The notes: generated from the letters alone by a model not told the origin. A DNA stretch of 64,000 bases from Candidatus Thiodiazotropha sp. (ex Monitilora ramsayi) (GCA_025655575.1 JAHXIP010000004.1:186001-250000); one strand, 5' to 3'. Positions 45,305 through 54,141 are shown, numbered from the stretch's first letter. Made by a program: numbers and translations.

Positions 45305-45759
45305 CAGATCGAGATCGACTTGAAATCGTCCGGCAGATCGAGATCGTTCAAATCGATCTTCTGCAACCAGGCGTCCTGTCTCGCGTTCCAAATCTCCTCG
45401 TCCCAGAGTTCGAACTTGTTAATCTGGCCCACCAGGGCAACTTTTTTGTCGAGCTTGGCGAACTTGCGCAATTCCTGTGGGAGTAAAATCCTGCCCTGAC
45501 CGTCCATGTCAATTTCATGAGCATTACCGATGTAGAGCCGCTGCAGGTTGCGTGCGGCCTCATCGAATGAGGGTAATGCCTTGAGCTTCTCTTCGATTTC
45601 AAGCCAAATGGGCTTGGGATAGATCAGGAGACAGCGGTCTTTATCAACAGTAATCACCAATTCGGAGGCACAGGACTCCACCAACCGGTCGCGGTAGCGA
45701 GTCGGTATGGCAATACGCCCTTTGGTATCCAAATTGAGTGATGAAGCCCCGCGAAACAA
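45304..45759 (-). CDS. mraZ: transcriptional regulator MraZ
   Basis: First gene of the dcw cluster. Two SpoVT-AbrB/MraZ repeats in 151 residues, including [20 protein letters not shown] and the second-copy [17 protein letters not shown]; the family forms ring oligomers and represses its own promoter. The likely start is TTG at 45759 (protein begins MFRGASS), preceded by a GGGGGG run 5 nt away. A weak start may keep the regulator low. Four operator-like repeats lie just upstream. Confidence 0.95.
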   Translation of the reverse strand: MFRGASSLNLDTKGRIAIPTRYRDRLVESCASELVITVDKDRCLLIYPKPIWLEIEEKLKALPSFDEAARNLQRLYIGNAHEIDMDGQGRILLPQELRKFAKLDKKVALVGQINKFELWDEEIWNARQDAWLQKIDLNDLDLPDDFKSISI

Positions 45760-45784
45760 ACCAACCCCCCGGACAGAATCCTCT

Positions 45785-45846
45785 CCCTAATTTTCCACAT
45801 TCTTCCACTTCTCACCATATTAGGTCTCAGATTCACCACTTGTCAA
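45785..45846 (-). promoter_or_regulatory. dcw (mraZ) promoter with MraZ-box repeats
   Basis: On the minus strand TTGACA (45841-45846) and TAATAT (45817-45822) are separated by 18 bp, a good sigma70 promoter. Overlapping and following it are TGG-type boxes: TGG at 45815-45817, 45805-45807 and 45795-45797, then GGG at 45785-45787, each exactly 10 bp apart. MraZ is known to bind tandem GTGG-type repeats at one helical turn. Autoregulation is inferred from this spacing. Confidence 0.82.
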
Positions 45847-46013
45847 GGAACAGATCACAAAAATGCTTTAATGCTCAGTGGGTTACGAACGTTTGCTTGG
45901 GCAAAGAATACCCATCACATCCACTGCAAATACAGTGATATGACATCAGAACCTAAAGTGATTTATTAAGATTTTGGCTGTGGGATGAAAAATGGTGGAA
46001 GATTGTGGAAGGG

Positions 46014-46362
46014 GTGGGAGTCAGCCGGTAAGCCGGGTTCTGTCGTGGACAGTCATTCATCTGGGATGTGTGTCACCACACACCTCAAGCAACCTACCCG
46101 GGAACCATGCGGGCCGCACAATGTTCCCCTATTTGGTCTTGCTCCGAGTGGGGTTTGCCCTGCCACTTCTGTTGCCAGAAGCGCGGTGCGCTCTTACCGC
46201 ACCATTTCACCCTTACCTCAGCCCGAAGGCCGCTGGCGGTATATTTTCTGTGGCACTTTCCGTAGGCTTGCGCCTCCCAGGCGTTACCTGGCACTCTGCC
46301 CTATGGAGCCCGGACTTTCCTCTGCTACACGGATGCAGCAGCGACTGCCTGGCCGACTCCCG
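46014..46362 (-). ncRNA. rnpB: RNase P RNA (bacterial type A)
   Basis: About 349 nt on the minus strand. Conserved blocks include GAGGAAAGTCCGGGCTCC (CR-I), GCCAGGTAACGCCTGG, AGGTAAGGGTGAAA, GTGCGGTAAGAGCGCACCGC, and the 3' part GACAGAACCCGGCTTAC. The terminal P1 helix forms between GGGAGTC at the 5' end and GACTCCC at 46016-46022. It processes the 5' ends of tRNAs. Ends are estimated from P1 and may be off by a few bases. Open frames on the plus strand here are artefacts. Confidence 0.97.
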
Positions 46363-46403
46363 CAGCAGACTCTAGGTCTTATCCCCACACGACGCAAGCA
46401 GAA

Positions 46404-47366
46404 TCAATTTTTTTCTACATCAAACAGATAGATTGCGAACAGTCTCTGCCTATCCAACCAGTGACATCTGGCTTTAAACCCTGCCTGCTCTGCCAATGAG
46501 AGAAATTCATCTGGTGCATATTTATAGGAACTCTCTGTGTGCAGGGTTTCTCCTTCCCTAAACTGGAAGCTTTGTCCGTTCACTCTGACTCTCTGAAGTT
46601 GCCGACTAACCAAGTGCATCTCAATTCGGCCCGCATCCTGATTGTAATAGGCCTGGTGAGCGAAAGTGCCTGGATCTAAATCCGCATCCAACTCACGACG
46701 GATACGATACAGAAGGTTCAGATTAAATTCGGCAGTCACACCTGCCGCATCATTGTATGCGGCATCCAGTATCTCCGAGGGTTTTTTGGTGTCCACGCCG
46801 ATTAAAAGCATCCCTTCTTCACCGAGCGCCTTTTGCACCATTTTGAGAAATAACAATGCCTCTCCCGGTTCGAAGTTACCCAGACTTGAACCCGGGAAGA
46901 AGGCAAGACGGCGTCCCTCTGGCAGCGTGCTCGGCAGGGGCAAAGAATGGGTGTAATCAACGCAGACCGCATGCACCGGCAACCAGGGAAATTCCATTAC
47001 CAGATCGTGGGCTGCACCCTTGAGATAGTCACAAGAGATATCCATCGGCACATAGGCGGAGGGCTCCAATGCCTCCAATAGCAGCCTGACCTTCGCAGCA
47101 TTACCCGCACCTGGTTCGATCAGAATTCGCTGACGGCCGGTATGCGCCTCGATCTCCTCAGCCACCTGAATGAGCATCGCCCGCTCCACATCCGGTAGAT
47201 AGTACTCCGGTTGGCGGCAGATGGCATCGAACAACTCAGAGCCACGTTCGTCGTAGAAGAACTTGGGCGGTATCGATTTCTGCGTCCTCGATAATCCACT
47301 GATCACAGCCTTGTGTAAACTGAGCCCCTCGGGTTTGAGGTCATGAAAAGTAATCCTGCCAGTCAT
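46404..47366 (-). CDS. egtD: L-histidine N-alpha-methyltransferase
   Basis: Trimethylates histidine to hercynine, the first step of ergothioneine synthesis. The family start IPPKFFYDERGSELFDAIC, LIEPGAGNAAKVRLLLEAL (SAM site), FFPGSSLGNFEPGEA, and the Tyr/Asn-rich substrate region YNDAAGVTAEFN are visible. 320 residues. Its ATG shares a base with the egtB stop (TGATG), so the two are coupled. Confidence 0.94.
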   Translation of the reverse strand: MTGRITFHDLKPEGLSLHKAVISGLSRTQKSIPPKFFYDERGSELFDAICRQPEYYLPDVERAMLIQVAEEIEAHTGRQRILIEPGAGNAAKVRLLLEALEPSAYVPMDISCDYLKGAAHDLVMEFPWLPVHAVCVDYTHSLPLPSTLPEGRRLAFFPGSSLGNFEPGEALLFLKMVQKALGEEGMLLIGVDTKKPSEILDAAYNDAAGVTAEFNLNLLYRIRRELDADLDPGTFAHQAYYNQDAGRIEMHLVSRQLQRVRVNGQSFQFREGETLHTESSYKYAPDEFLSLAEQAGFKARCHWLDRQRLFAIYLFDVEKN

Positions 47367-48649
47367 CAGAGATCCTCCGCCAGGCGGATACCCGTAAAGG
47401 GCCAGCGATCATGGGGATAGTAAAAGTTGCGGTAGCTGGCACGAATATGATCAGACGGCGTGACACAGCACCCCCCCTTCAAGACCATCTGGTTGGACAT
47501 GAACTTCCCGTTATACTCACCCATGGCGCCCTTTAGTGGTTTAAAACCGGGATAGCTTGCGTAACTGGTTGAGGTCCAATTCCAGAGATCGCCAAACCAT
47601 TGTCCTTTAGGCAGGGCCACCATAGGATGTAGATATCCGGTCCTATAAAAATTGCCTTCCTCTTTCTGCTGTTCGTTGAGCATCAATTCCAGCTCCACCT
47701 CGCTCGGCAATCGTTTACCTGCCCAACGCGCAAAAGCGTCAGCCTCAAAAAAGCTCACATGACTGACCGGCTGATCGGGATTTAGGTCTCTCGTTCCACC
47801 CAAGGTATACTCTCTCCACATACCCTCATCAAAGCGCCAGTAAAGTGGATGTTGCCAATCGTGCCGGTTGATCAGCGTCCACCCATCTGCCATCCAAAGT
47901 GCCGGTTGTTGATAGCCACCGTCATCAATAAACGCCAGATACTCCCGGTTGGTGACCAACCTGTTCGCCAAACTGTGATCCCGGAGCAGAGCTTGATGCC
48001 TGGGTGTCTCATTGTCGAATGAAAACCCTTTGCCTGTATGCCCTATCTCATAGAGACCACCCGCTCGTCCTTCCCAACTTATCGGAGTCGCCACTGTGAG
48101 AGATTCGGGCAGATCTGAACGATAGGTCGGCTGTAGCGGATTCACTGAAAGATTGTGCTTGATATCCATCAGCAACAGCTCCTGATGCTGCTGCTCATGA
48201 TTCAGGCCCAAGGTCACACGAAATGCCAGATCTTCCCATTGGCTACTACCCACCGATGCCATCAGGGCCCGCATCTGTTCGTCCACATGCTGCCGATAAC
48301 GGTAGATCTCCTCAACGGTGGGTCGAGACAACATACCCCGCTTTGGTCGTGGATGCATATCACCGACCGTGTAGTAATAGCTGTTAAAAATGTAATTGAA
48401 ATCAGGATGATAAGATTGATAGTCTGCTCGAAAATGAGACAGTACAAATGCCTCAAAGAACCAGCTGACATGGGCCAAATGCCACTTCGGCGGACTGGTC
48501 TCGACGATTGACTGCAGCTGATAGTCATCGATCGCCAATGGCTCACAGATCAGCTCACTGGCTGCCCGAACCGCCTCATATCGGCTTAGCAGCCGCTCAT
48601 CGTATGCTTCCGATGTATCCAGCGTTTCCGTCGATGGTAGTGTCGACAT
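47366..48649 (-). CDS. egtB: ergothioneine biosynthesis sulfoxide synthase EgtB
   Basis: Non-haem iron enzyme joining a thiol (cysteine or gamma-glutamylcysteine) to hercynine with O2. DinB-like N-terminus with WHLAHVSWFFEAF and the iron-binding GLNHEQQHQELL; the C-terminal FGE-sulfatase domain has FEADAFARWAGKRLP and WNWTSTSYASYPGF. 427 residues. No egtC or egtE is adjacent, so a cysteine-using route or an unlinked C-S lyase is possible. Separate EgtB and EgtD distinguish it from the fused OvoA of ovothiol synthesis. Confidence 0.92.
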   Translation of the reverse strand: MSTLPSTETLDTSEAYDERLLSRYEAVRAASELICEPLAIDDYQLQSIVETSPPKWHLAHVSWFFEAFVLSHFRADYQSYHPDFNYIFNSYYYTVGDMHPRPKRGMLSRPTVEEIYRYRQHVDEQMRALMASVGSSQWEDLAFRVTLGLNHEQQHQELLLMDIKHNLSVNPLQPTYRSDLPESLTVATPISWEGRAGGLYEIGHTGKGFSFDNETPRHQALLRDHSLANRLVTNREYLAFIDDGGYQQPALWMADGWTLINRHDWQHPLYWRFDEGMWREYTLGGTRDLNPDQPVSHVSFFEADAFARWAGKRLPSEVELELMLNEQQKEEGNFYRTGYLHPMVALPKGQWFGDLWNWTSTSYASYPGFKPLKGAMGEYNGKFMSNQMVLKGGCCVTPSDHIRASYRNFYYPHDRWPFTGIRLAEDL

Positions 48650-49337
48650 CAGACGAACCTCCCCTTTTTTCCATAAGAGACTGCCTTTAGGGCTATCGGT
48701 TCACTCGGATAATCACACAAATATGAATTTAATTCATCACGCCGGAGCTGTATTGATAATTTTCAATGCCATCTCAGCAAGTCAGGGCATACTGATGCTC
48801 AAGTCAATGCATATCCAGGCCGTAAACATAGGTAGAACCGGCTGATCGATTTCCAGCCCATCGACAGACGGCACATTGACTCCCGACGGGCTTTGGCAGA
48901 CTACCCAATGTAGTAGAGAGGTAACGCCATGAAATACCAAACACAGAAACACACCTCAATCGATGCTGTGATGTTGGCATTTGCCACAATCTGGATAATT
49001 TCCGTGTTCGTCAGTCTTATCGTCTGATTGCACATACTCCGTCTGAGACTCCTATACCGTCCTTACCGCCCAATATAAGGGCACGCTGCCCCCTGTCGAA
49101 ACACCTTTCGGCAAAGCTGGCGCTATCTGCGTGTCTGAGTCATTAACCATTTCCCAAAGGCAATCCGGGTCGACAATCAAGAGGGGGCGACTGATCTGAA
49201 AAATCAGAACCCGATCATGATTTGGAAACGGGTTGAAAAAGTGTGAAATAGAACCTGCCTGAGATGTGAACTGGCCCCTGCTGTTCGGCCTTCAACAACC
49301 GATACAGTGAGTGTCAGTTATCACTAGAGCTTTACCC
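48650..49337. other. gene-poor 688-bp region upstream of the Ig-like protein
   Basis: Apart from a 32-codon frame at 48929-49027 I see no gene. The second half (49028-49337) is rich in short self-complementary pieces, for example GGCA-CGC-TGCC near 49080 and CTGAT/ATCAG near 49193-49209. It could be a long structured leader, but I could not match it to a known riboswitch class. Confidence 0.4.
48929..49027 (+). CDS. possible 32-residue single-pass membrane peptide
   Basis: ATG at 48929 opens 32 codons ending at TGA 49025-49027. The peptide has a polar start (MKYQTQKHTSID) and one strongly hydrophobic stretch (AVMLAFATIWIISVFVSLIV) of transmembrane length. GAGAGG about 8 nt upstream is a good ribosome site. 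Many bacterial small membrane proteins look like this. No family is recognised and the frame is too short for codon statistics, so this is suggestive only. Confidence 0.4.
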   Translation: MKYQTQKHTSIDAVMLAFATIWIISVFVSLIV

Positions 49338-50192
49338 ATGGCTTCCTCGCGCATTCAATTCAGCACTCTTATTCTTCTTGTCATATTGGTTAATATCAGC
49401 ACGGAAGCACTGGCTAAAAAGCCGCTCTCGACACCCCCCCCTCCCGATGAGACATCCACAACCCTCAATAACAAACAGGCACTCAATTTAGCAAAGGCCC
49501 ACCTGACCGACTTCCAGGCTGTCGATCCTGAGTTCACATTAAAACAACTGAAAAACTATATACTCAGTCTTAATACAACTTCTCCGACTGAGATTGAAGA
49601 GTCACTGCAATCCTATCTGCTCTCCTTACAACCAGCTGTTCCGAACAAAGCCCCAACTATCAGCGGCAGCCCAATCACGTCGATCACCGAGGGTGAGTCT
49701 TATGCATTTGCACCATCGACGAGTGATCCCGATGGTGACAACCTGACATTCAGCATTTTCAACAAACCGACATGGGCAATTTTCAACACCAGCACCGGTA
49801 ACCTGTACGGTACACCTGGCGAGCAGGACATCGGCAGTTACATTGACATTCAGATTACGGTTTCAGACGGTACTTCAAGCACATCCCTGATGCCATTTAG
49901 CCTGACTGTTGAGCCTGTACCAACCCCAAGCTCCACAACCCTCTCCTGGATTGCGCCAACCACGCGTGCAGACGGTGCGCCCCTATCACTCAGTGAAATC
50001 AATGGTTACAGAATTTATATGGGCGCTACAGAGGCCGAATTGGCACCCGTTATGGATATCAATGATCATACCGTCAACGAATATACACTGACCAATCTAG
50101 CAACCGGCACTTACTACTTTTGTATCACCGTCTATGACACAGATGGCAACGAAAGCAGCTATTCAAACATCATTTTGAAAAGCATGCTCTGA
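49338..50192 (+). CDS. secreted protein with Ig-like and fibronectin type III-like domains
   Basis: 284 residues from ATG 49338. Sec signal peptide to about residue 26 (VNISTEALA), a Pro/Thr-rich linker, a helical region, then a putative-Ig (He_PIG/cadherin-like) domain (about 105-195) with NKAPTISGSP, TSDPDGDNLTFSI, IFNTSTGNLYGTPG and VSDGTSS. A C-terminal FN3-like domain (about 205-284) has LSWIAPTTRADGAPL, INGYRIYMG and ATGTYYFCITVYDTDGNES. Periplasmic or surface location is inferred. A GTG nine codons upstream is possible but would precede the signal peptide awkwardly. Function unknown, perhaps adhesion or carbohydrate contact. Confidence 0.72.
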   Translation: MASSRIQFSTLILLVILVNISTEALAKKPLSTPPPPDETSTTLNNKQALNLAKAHLTDFQAVDPEFTLKQLKNYILSLNTTSPTEIEESLQSYLLSLQPAVPNKAPTISGSPITSITEGESYAFAPSTSDPDGDNLTFSIFNKPTWAIFNTSTGNLYGTPGEQDIGSYIDIQITVSDGTSSTSLMPFSLTVEPVPTPSSTTLSWIAPTTRADGAPLSLSEINGYRIYMGATEAELAPVMDINDHTVNEYTLTNLATGTYYFCITVYDTDGNESSYSNIILKSML

Positions 50193-50425
50193 ATTGAAGG
50201 CGATCAGATGGAACATCATCATCGACCATATTATCGGTGGTATTGCTCATCAGCACAAAAAAACAACAGGCCATTTACACCTATCGTGCTAATCCTAACT
50301 CCAGTCCCTCATCTGAATGTGGGGCCTGTTTCAGGCTCCATCTCATTGAGAGACTACACAATTACGCTACAATTGGTTTTGCCAGTGTGTAAACAAGCAA
50401 ACCTTCACTTCTGAATTGGCCTCAT

Positions 50426-50938
50426 ATGACCAGTAAAAATAAAACTGACAAAGCTACTGTACAGCCACCTAATCAACCACCCAAAGAGCTACAGCAGGAC
50501 TACGCCTCACTACCACAAAAGCCGATAAAGCTAAAAAAAGATCTCAATCACCCTCCCGCCCGGAAGGGAGGGCCGTCCGGTAAAAAGGCTCAGACCAAAA
50601 AGGAGCCAATTCCTGTCCCGCGACGAAAAGCCACTGCCAAGAAAAAAGCCAATACCAACAAATCCACTCAGTGGACATTAAAAGGTATCAGCCCTGAATC
50701 AAAGGCACTCGCAATTAATGCAGCCGAACAGGTGAATATGAAGGTCAGTGAATGGCTTGAAAAAGTAATCCATCAAGCGACACAACCATCACCTGAAAAT
50801 ACCACACCAATAGATACAGAGATGCTCACCTCCACACTGAAATCCATTCAGCAGCGACTCGATCGTATCGAACAACAGAAGGGCTTTTGGGGACGGTTTT
50901 GGGATCAATTTATGGAACAGTCGAAAAAAAAAGATTAG
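50426..50938 (+). CDS. hypothetical basic protein with RHH-like C-terminal segment
   Basis: 170 residues. The first 85 are Lys/Pro/Gln-rich and disordered (KKAQTKKEPIPVPRRKATAKKKANTNK). Residues about 87-115 (WTLKGISPESKALAINAAEQ and MKVSEWLEKVI) resemble a ribbon-helix-helix-like segment seen in PodJ-like and other polar-localisation proteins. A coiled-coil end follows (LKSIQQRLDRIEQQKGFWGRFWDQF). A DNA- or polymer-binding role is possible but unproven. Its stop is about 30 bp from the 3' end of the convergent tRNA cluster. Confidence 0.65.
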   Translation: MTSKNKTDKATVQPPNQPPKELQQDYASLPQKPIKLKKDLNHPPARKGGPSGKKAQTKKEPIPVPRRKATAKKKANTNKSTQWTLKGISPESKALAINAAEQVNMKVSEWLEKVIHQATQPSPENTTPIDTEMLTSTLKSIQQRLDRIEQQKGFWGRFWDQFMEQSKKKD

Positions 50939-50965
50939 CGGAAGAGCTCCGCTAGTCCTGTTGTT

Positions 50966-51041
50966 TGGTGGGCCATGTAGGATTCGAACCTACGACCAAT
51001 GGATTAAGAGTCCACTGCTCTACCAACTGAGCTAATGGCCC
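50966..51041 (-). tRNA. tRNA-Lys(CTT)
   Basis: 76 nt including encoded CCA. GGGCCAT acceptor, GCTC..GAGC D stem, anticodon loop CTCTTAA between GTGGA and TCCAT, and T arm GTAGG-TTCGAAT-CCTAC. The anticodon CTT reads Lys AAG. It is the last member of the minus-strand tRNA cluster. Confidence 0.96.
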
Positions 51042-51085
51042 GATGAGGCTATCGATTCGTCCGGTAAAATACTGGACATTGAAAA

Positions 51086-51162
51086 TGGGGTGGACGATGG
51101 GTCTCGAACCCACGACCGCCGGAATCACAATCCGGAGCTCTACCAACTGAGCTACGCCCACC
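51086..51162 (-). tRNA. tRNA-His(GTG)
   Basis: 77 nt with the extra 5' G-1 typical of tRNA-His opposite C73, acceptor GTGGGCG, anticodon stem CCGGA/TCCGG around loop TTGTGAT giving anticodon GTG, a normal T arm and encoded CCA. Confidence 0.96.
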
Positions 51163-51220
51163 ATTAACTGTTTCTACTACCCTGCTAGGGCTCTTCTCTG
51201 CAGAACCAATCCTGCTGAAT

Positions 51221-51568
51221 TGGCACGCCCGGCAGGATTCGAACCTGCTACCCTCGGCTTAGCTTACCAACTACGCCTTTCGACGCCCCCATATTGGAGT
51301 TTGTGGTCTGGACTATCTCTTCACCATCTCAGGTGCCGCACGTATAGTCTCTACGGATCCCCTCGGTTGTCGGACTATCATCCTTCCACCGTTTGGATGG
51401 ATCAACCGAAGGTTTCCTCGGGATTGCCATCAGCACGACCTGTTAAGGTTTCCCCGATACAGTGCGATCCACTTTATGAGTTCTGCTTCCTCATAAAGGC
51501 TCCTAATTAGCACACCTCTAGGGTATGCGCTCAAAGGCCGATGCTCTATCCAAATGAGCTACGGGCGC
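51221..51568 (-). tRNA. tRNA-Arg(TCT) interrupted by a group I intron
   Basis: Exon 1 is 51534-51568 (35 nt: acceptor GCGCCCG, D arm, anticodon stem TCGGC, then CTT). Exon 2 is 51221-51262 (42 nt: CTAA, GCCGA, T arm GCAGG-TTCGAAT-CCTGC, acceptor CGGGCGT, G, CCA). Joined, they make a standard 77-nt tRNA with anticodon loop CTTCTAA, anticodon TCT, reading Arg AGA codons. The intron is inserted after the first anticodon base. The acceptor has one G-U pair. The gene is likely functional only after self-splicing. Confidence 0.93.
51263..51533 (-). ncRNA. group I self-splicing intron in tRNA-Arg(TCT)
   Basis: 271 nt. Exon 1 ends in T (51534), which can form the required U-G pair with an internal guide GAGG at 51515-51518: CCTT/GAGG, extended by one more wobble. 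The intron ends in G (51263), the omega-G. The core P7 strand GAGACTATACG (51343-51353) pairs with ATAGTC in AAGAGATAGTCC (51309-51320), the characteristic 3' core element. A 9-bp CTTTATGAG/CTCATAAAG hairpin is an internal helix. There is no homing endonuclease frame. Size and position resemble the small tRNA introns of Azoarcus and Agrobacterium. Confidence 0.88.
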
Positions 51569-51578
51569 AGTAAAAATT

Positions 51579-51655
51579 TGGTCGGGGTAGAGAGATTCGA
51601 ACTCCCGACATCCTGCTCCCAAAGCAGGCGCGCTACCAGACTGCGCTATACCCCG
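51579..51655 (-). tRNA. tRNA-Pro(TGG)
   Basis: 77 nt including CCA. CGGGGTA acceptor, GCGC..GCGC D stem, anticodon stem CCTGC/GCAGG around loop TTTGGGA giving anticodon TGG, T arm GGGAG-TTCGAAT-CTCTC with a wobble pair. It is first in the minus-strand cluster Pro-Arg-His-Lys and only 10 bp from the Arg gene, so all four are probably one transcript. Confidence 0.95.
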
Positions 51656-51816
51656 AAAACCAACCGGGAAACGAAGTTATGCCACCCGGATGCGCGAAGG
51701 GCGGAATCATACTGACGAAGCCCCCGCAGGTCAATGGTATCAGCCATGACAAACTGACACACCACCGGCGATTCGGTATCATGCGTTTCCTTTCGGGATA
51801 GACACTGGAACGGTAG

Positions 51817-52677
51817 ATGAGTGCGAACATATTAGACGGCAAGGCCATTGCGGCCGATCTCAGGCAGCAAATCAAATCAAGTGTTGACCAGCGAGTCGCC
51901 ACAGGACAGCGTCGACCAGGTCTGGCAGTGGTGTTGGTGGGTGAAAATCCTGCCTCTCAGGTCTATGTCAGAAACAAGCGGAAGTCCTGCGATGAAGTGG
52001 GATTCTATTCCGTATCACACGACCTGCCTGTTTCCACCACCCAGGATGACCTGCTAGCGCTGATTGACCAGCTAAATGCCGACGATGACATCGATGGCAT
52101 CCTGGTACAGCTGCCGCTACCTGACCATATTGATGAGGAATCGGTCATCGAGCGCATCTTGCCGACCAAGGACGTGGATGGCTTCCATCCCTACAACGTG
52201 GGCAGACTGGCCCTGCGCATGCCGGTACTGCGTTCGTGCACACCGAAAGGGGTGATGACCCTGCTTGAGCGGACCGGCCAGAAGCTGGAGGGACTCGATG
52301 CGGTCATCATCGGCCAGTCCAACATCGTCGGCCGCCCGATGGCTCTGGAGCTGCTGGCGGCCCGCTGTACCATCACCGTCTGCCACAGCCGCACCAAGGA
52401 TCTGGCGGAGAAGGCACGCAATGCGGATGTCCTGGTGGTAGCGATCGGCCGTGGTGAGTTCGTACCCGGCGATTGGATCAAGCAGGGTGCCATTGTCATC
52501 GATGTAGGCATGAACCGAAATGAGCAGGGCAAGCTGGTAGGGGATGTGGACTTTGAGACCGCCAAAGAGCGGGGCAGTTGGATCACTCCCGTACCCGGAG
52601 GGGTCGGTCCCATGACGATTGCAACGCTGCTGGAGAACACCTTGCAGGCAGCGGAATTGCATAGCGCTGCAAAGTAA
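51817..52677 (+). CDS. folD: methylenetetrahydrofolate dehydrogenase / methenyl-THF cyclohydrolase
   Basis: Bifunctional one-carbon enzyme interconverting 5,10-methylene-, methenyl- and 10-formyl-THF with NADP. Substrate motifs [20 protein letters not shown] (catalytic Tyr and Lys), the signature [26 protein letters not shown], the nucleotide loop [12 protein letters not shown], and [18 protein letters not shown]. 286 residues. It is divergent from the tRNA cluster and convergent with cysS; supplies the substrate of metF. Confidence 0.97.
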   Translation: MSANILDGKAIAADLRQQIKSSVDQRVATGQRRPGLAVVLVGENPASQVYVRNKRKSCDEVGFYSVSHDLPVSTTQDDLLALIDQLNADDDIDGILVQLPLPDHIDEESVIERILPTKDVDGFHPYNVGRLALRMPVLRSCTPKGVMTLLERTGQKLEGLDAVIIGQSNIVGRPMALELLAARCTITVCHSRTKDLAEKARNADVLVVAIGRGEFVPGDWIKQGAIVIDVGMNRNEQGKLVGDVDFETAKERGSWITPVPGGVGPMTIATLLENTLQAAELHSAAK

Positions 52678-52752
52678 GGCGATTCCTCTCAACCATGGCA
52701 TGACTTGGTGCGACTGGACCGCACCCTACGGCCCCTGCCACACCGGATTCTC

Positions 52753-54141
52753 TCAACCTCGTCGCCAGGTGGTGCCTTTGACACCGTCTTCCAGAATGAT
52801 GCCGGCGTCCTGAAGCGCATCGCGGATTCGGTCGGCCTCAGCCCAGTTTTTCTCTGTTCTGGCATCGATACGGGCCTGGATCATAGCCTCAATCTTCTCA
52901 TCCGAAAGCCCCTCATTCCCCGACTGAAAACCACCTCGTAAAAAGGCCTCTGGATCATCCTGCAGAATACCTAAAACAGCACCCAACTGTTTCAGCACCT
53001 CGGCCAAGGCAGCAGCCGCCGTCGTGTCCGATTCCTTGAGCTTGTTGATCTCACGCACCAGATCGAACAGCACAGCCAAGGCCTCAGGTGTATTGAAATC
53101 ATCATCCATGGCTTCACGGAACCTTGCCTCGTAGGCCTCACCGCCAGCGGGTTCAGTTTCCGGCAATCCACGCAGTGCCGTATAGAAGCGAGTCAGGGCG
53201 GCGCGGGCATTGTCGAGATGTTCCGTATCGTAATTCAGGGGTGAGCGATACTGACTGGTCAGAATGAAATAGCGAATCTCCTCGGCCCGGTAGCGCTCGA
53301 GAATCTCTCTGACGGTGAAGAAATTACCCAGTGACTTCGACATCTTCTCGTCGTTGATGCGCACGAAACCATTGTGCATCCAGTATTTGACGAAGGGGTG
53401 GCCGGTCGCACCTTCAGACTGGGCGATCTCGTTTTCGTGGTGGGGAAAGGTCAGGTCGGCCCCACCGCCGTGAATATCGAAGGTATCTCCGAGTGCCTTG
53501 GTCGACATGGCGGAGCACTCGATATGCCAGCCTGGACGGCCGCGTCCCCAGGGTGAATCCCAGGCCGGCTCTTCGGGCTTGGCCGACTTCCACAAGGCAA
53601 AATCGAGGGGATCACGCTTGGCCTCACCCGGTTCCACCCGGGCGCCCGACTGCAGATCCTCGATCGACTTACCCGAAAGCTTGCCGTATTCGGGAAAACT
53701 GCGGACATCGTAATAGACATCCCCATTCTCCGCTGCATAAGCATGTCCCTTTTCGATCAGCTTACCGATCATGGCAAGGATCTCATCCATGTGCTGCGTC
53801 GCTTTCGGCTCATCGGTCGGCCTCAACACACCCAGTGCATCGGCATCTTCATGCATGGCCTGTATGAAGGTTTCCGTCAGCTCGATGAAAGGCACACCGC
53901 GCTCATTGGCCCGGTTGATGATCTTGTCGTCGATGTCAGTGATATTGCGGATGTAGGACACATCATAGCCACTGGCCTGCAGATAACGGTAGACCACGTC
54001 AAACACCACCATCACCCTGGCATGGCCCAAGTGACAGAGATCATAGACCGTCATACCACAGACATACATGCTGACCTTCCCCTCCTGCAGGGACTGAAAG
54101 ATCTCTTTTTGGCGGGTAAGGTCGTTATAGATTTTTAGCAT
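52753..54141 (-). CDS. cysS: cysteinyl-tRNA synthetase
   Basis: Class I synthetase charging tRNA-Cys. [12 protein letters not shown] start, zinc Cys in YVCGMTVYD, the HIGH-like [16 protein letters not shown] and the [15 protein letters not shown] zinc/adenylate region, and KMSKSLGN. A helical anticodon-binding end follows. 462 residues. The ATG at 54141 matches the usual MLKIYN start; an ATG four codons upstream (54153) cannot be excluded. Confidence 0.97.
   Translation of the reverse strand: MLKIYNDLTRQKEIFQSLQEGKVSMYVCGMTVYDLCHLGHARVMVVFDVVYRYLQASGYDVSYIRNITDIDDKIINRANERGVPFIELTETFIQAMHEDADALGVLRPTDEPKATQHMDEILAMIGKLIEKGHAYAAENGDVYYDVRSFPEYGKLSGKSIEDLQSGARVEPGEAKRDPLDFALWKSAKPEEPAWDSPWGRGRPGWHIECSAMSTKALGDTFDIHGGGADLTFPHHENEIAQSEGATGHPFVKYWMHNGFVRINDEKMSKSLGNFFTVREILERYRAEEIRYFILTSQYRSPLNYDTEHLDNARAALTRFYTALRGLPETEPAGGEAYEARFREAMDDDFNTPEALAVLFDLVREINKLKESDTTAAAALAEVLKQLGAVLGILQDDPEAFLRGGFQSGNEGLSDEKIEAMIQARIDARTEKNWAEADRIRDALQDAGIILEDGVKGTTWRRG

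Noticed and set aside
45985..46431. Open frames on the plus strand around 46000-46400
   Set aside because: They are antisense to rnpB, which is strongly supported by its conserved blocks.
49028..49310. c-di-GMP-I (GEMM) riboswitch upstream of the Ig-like protein
   Set aside because: Pieces such as GGCAAAGC recall the class, but the GAAA tetraloop/receptor arrangement and conserved P1-P3 core are not found.
50208..50414. 68-codon frame starting MEHHHRPYYRWY with GAAGG upstream
   Set aside because: No domain, signal or conserved-looking composition. It lies in a 230-bp gap and reads like AT-rich non-coding sequence; ribosome-site support alone is not enough.
51220..51510. Plus-strand open frame beginning MARPAGFEPATLG
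   Set aside because: It is antisense to tRNA-Arg and its intron. Such MARPAGFEPATLG-type peptides are a common misannotation of antisense tRNA sequence.
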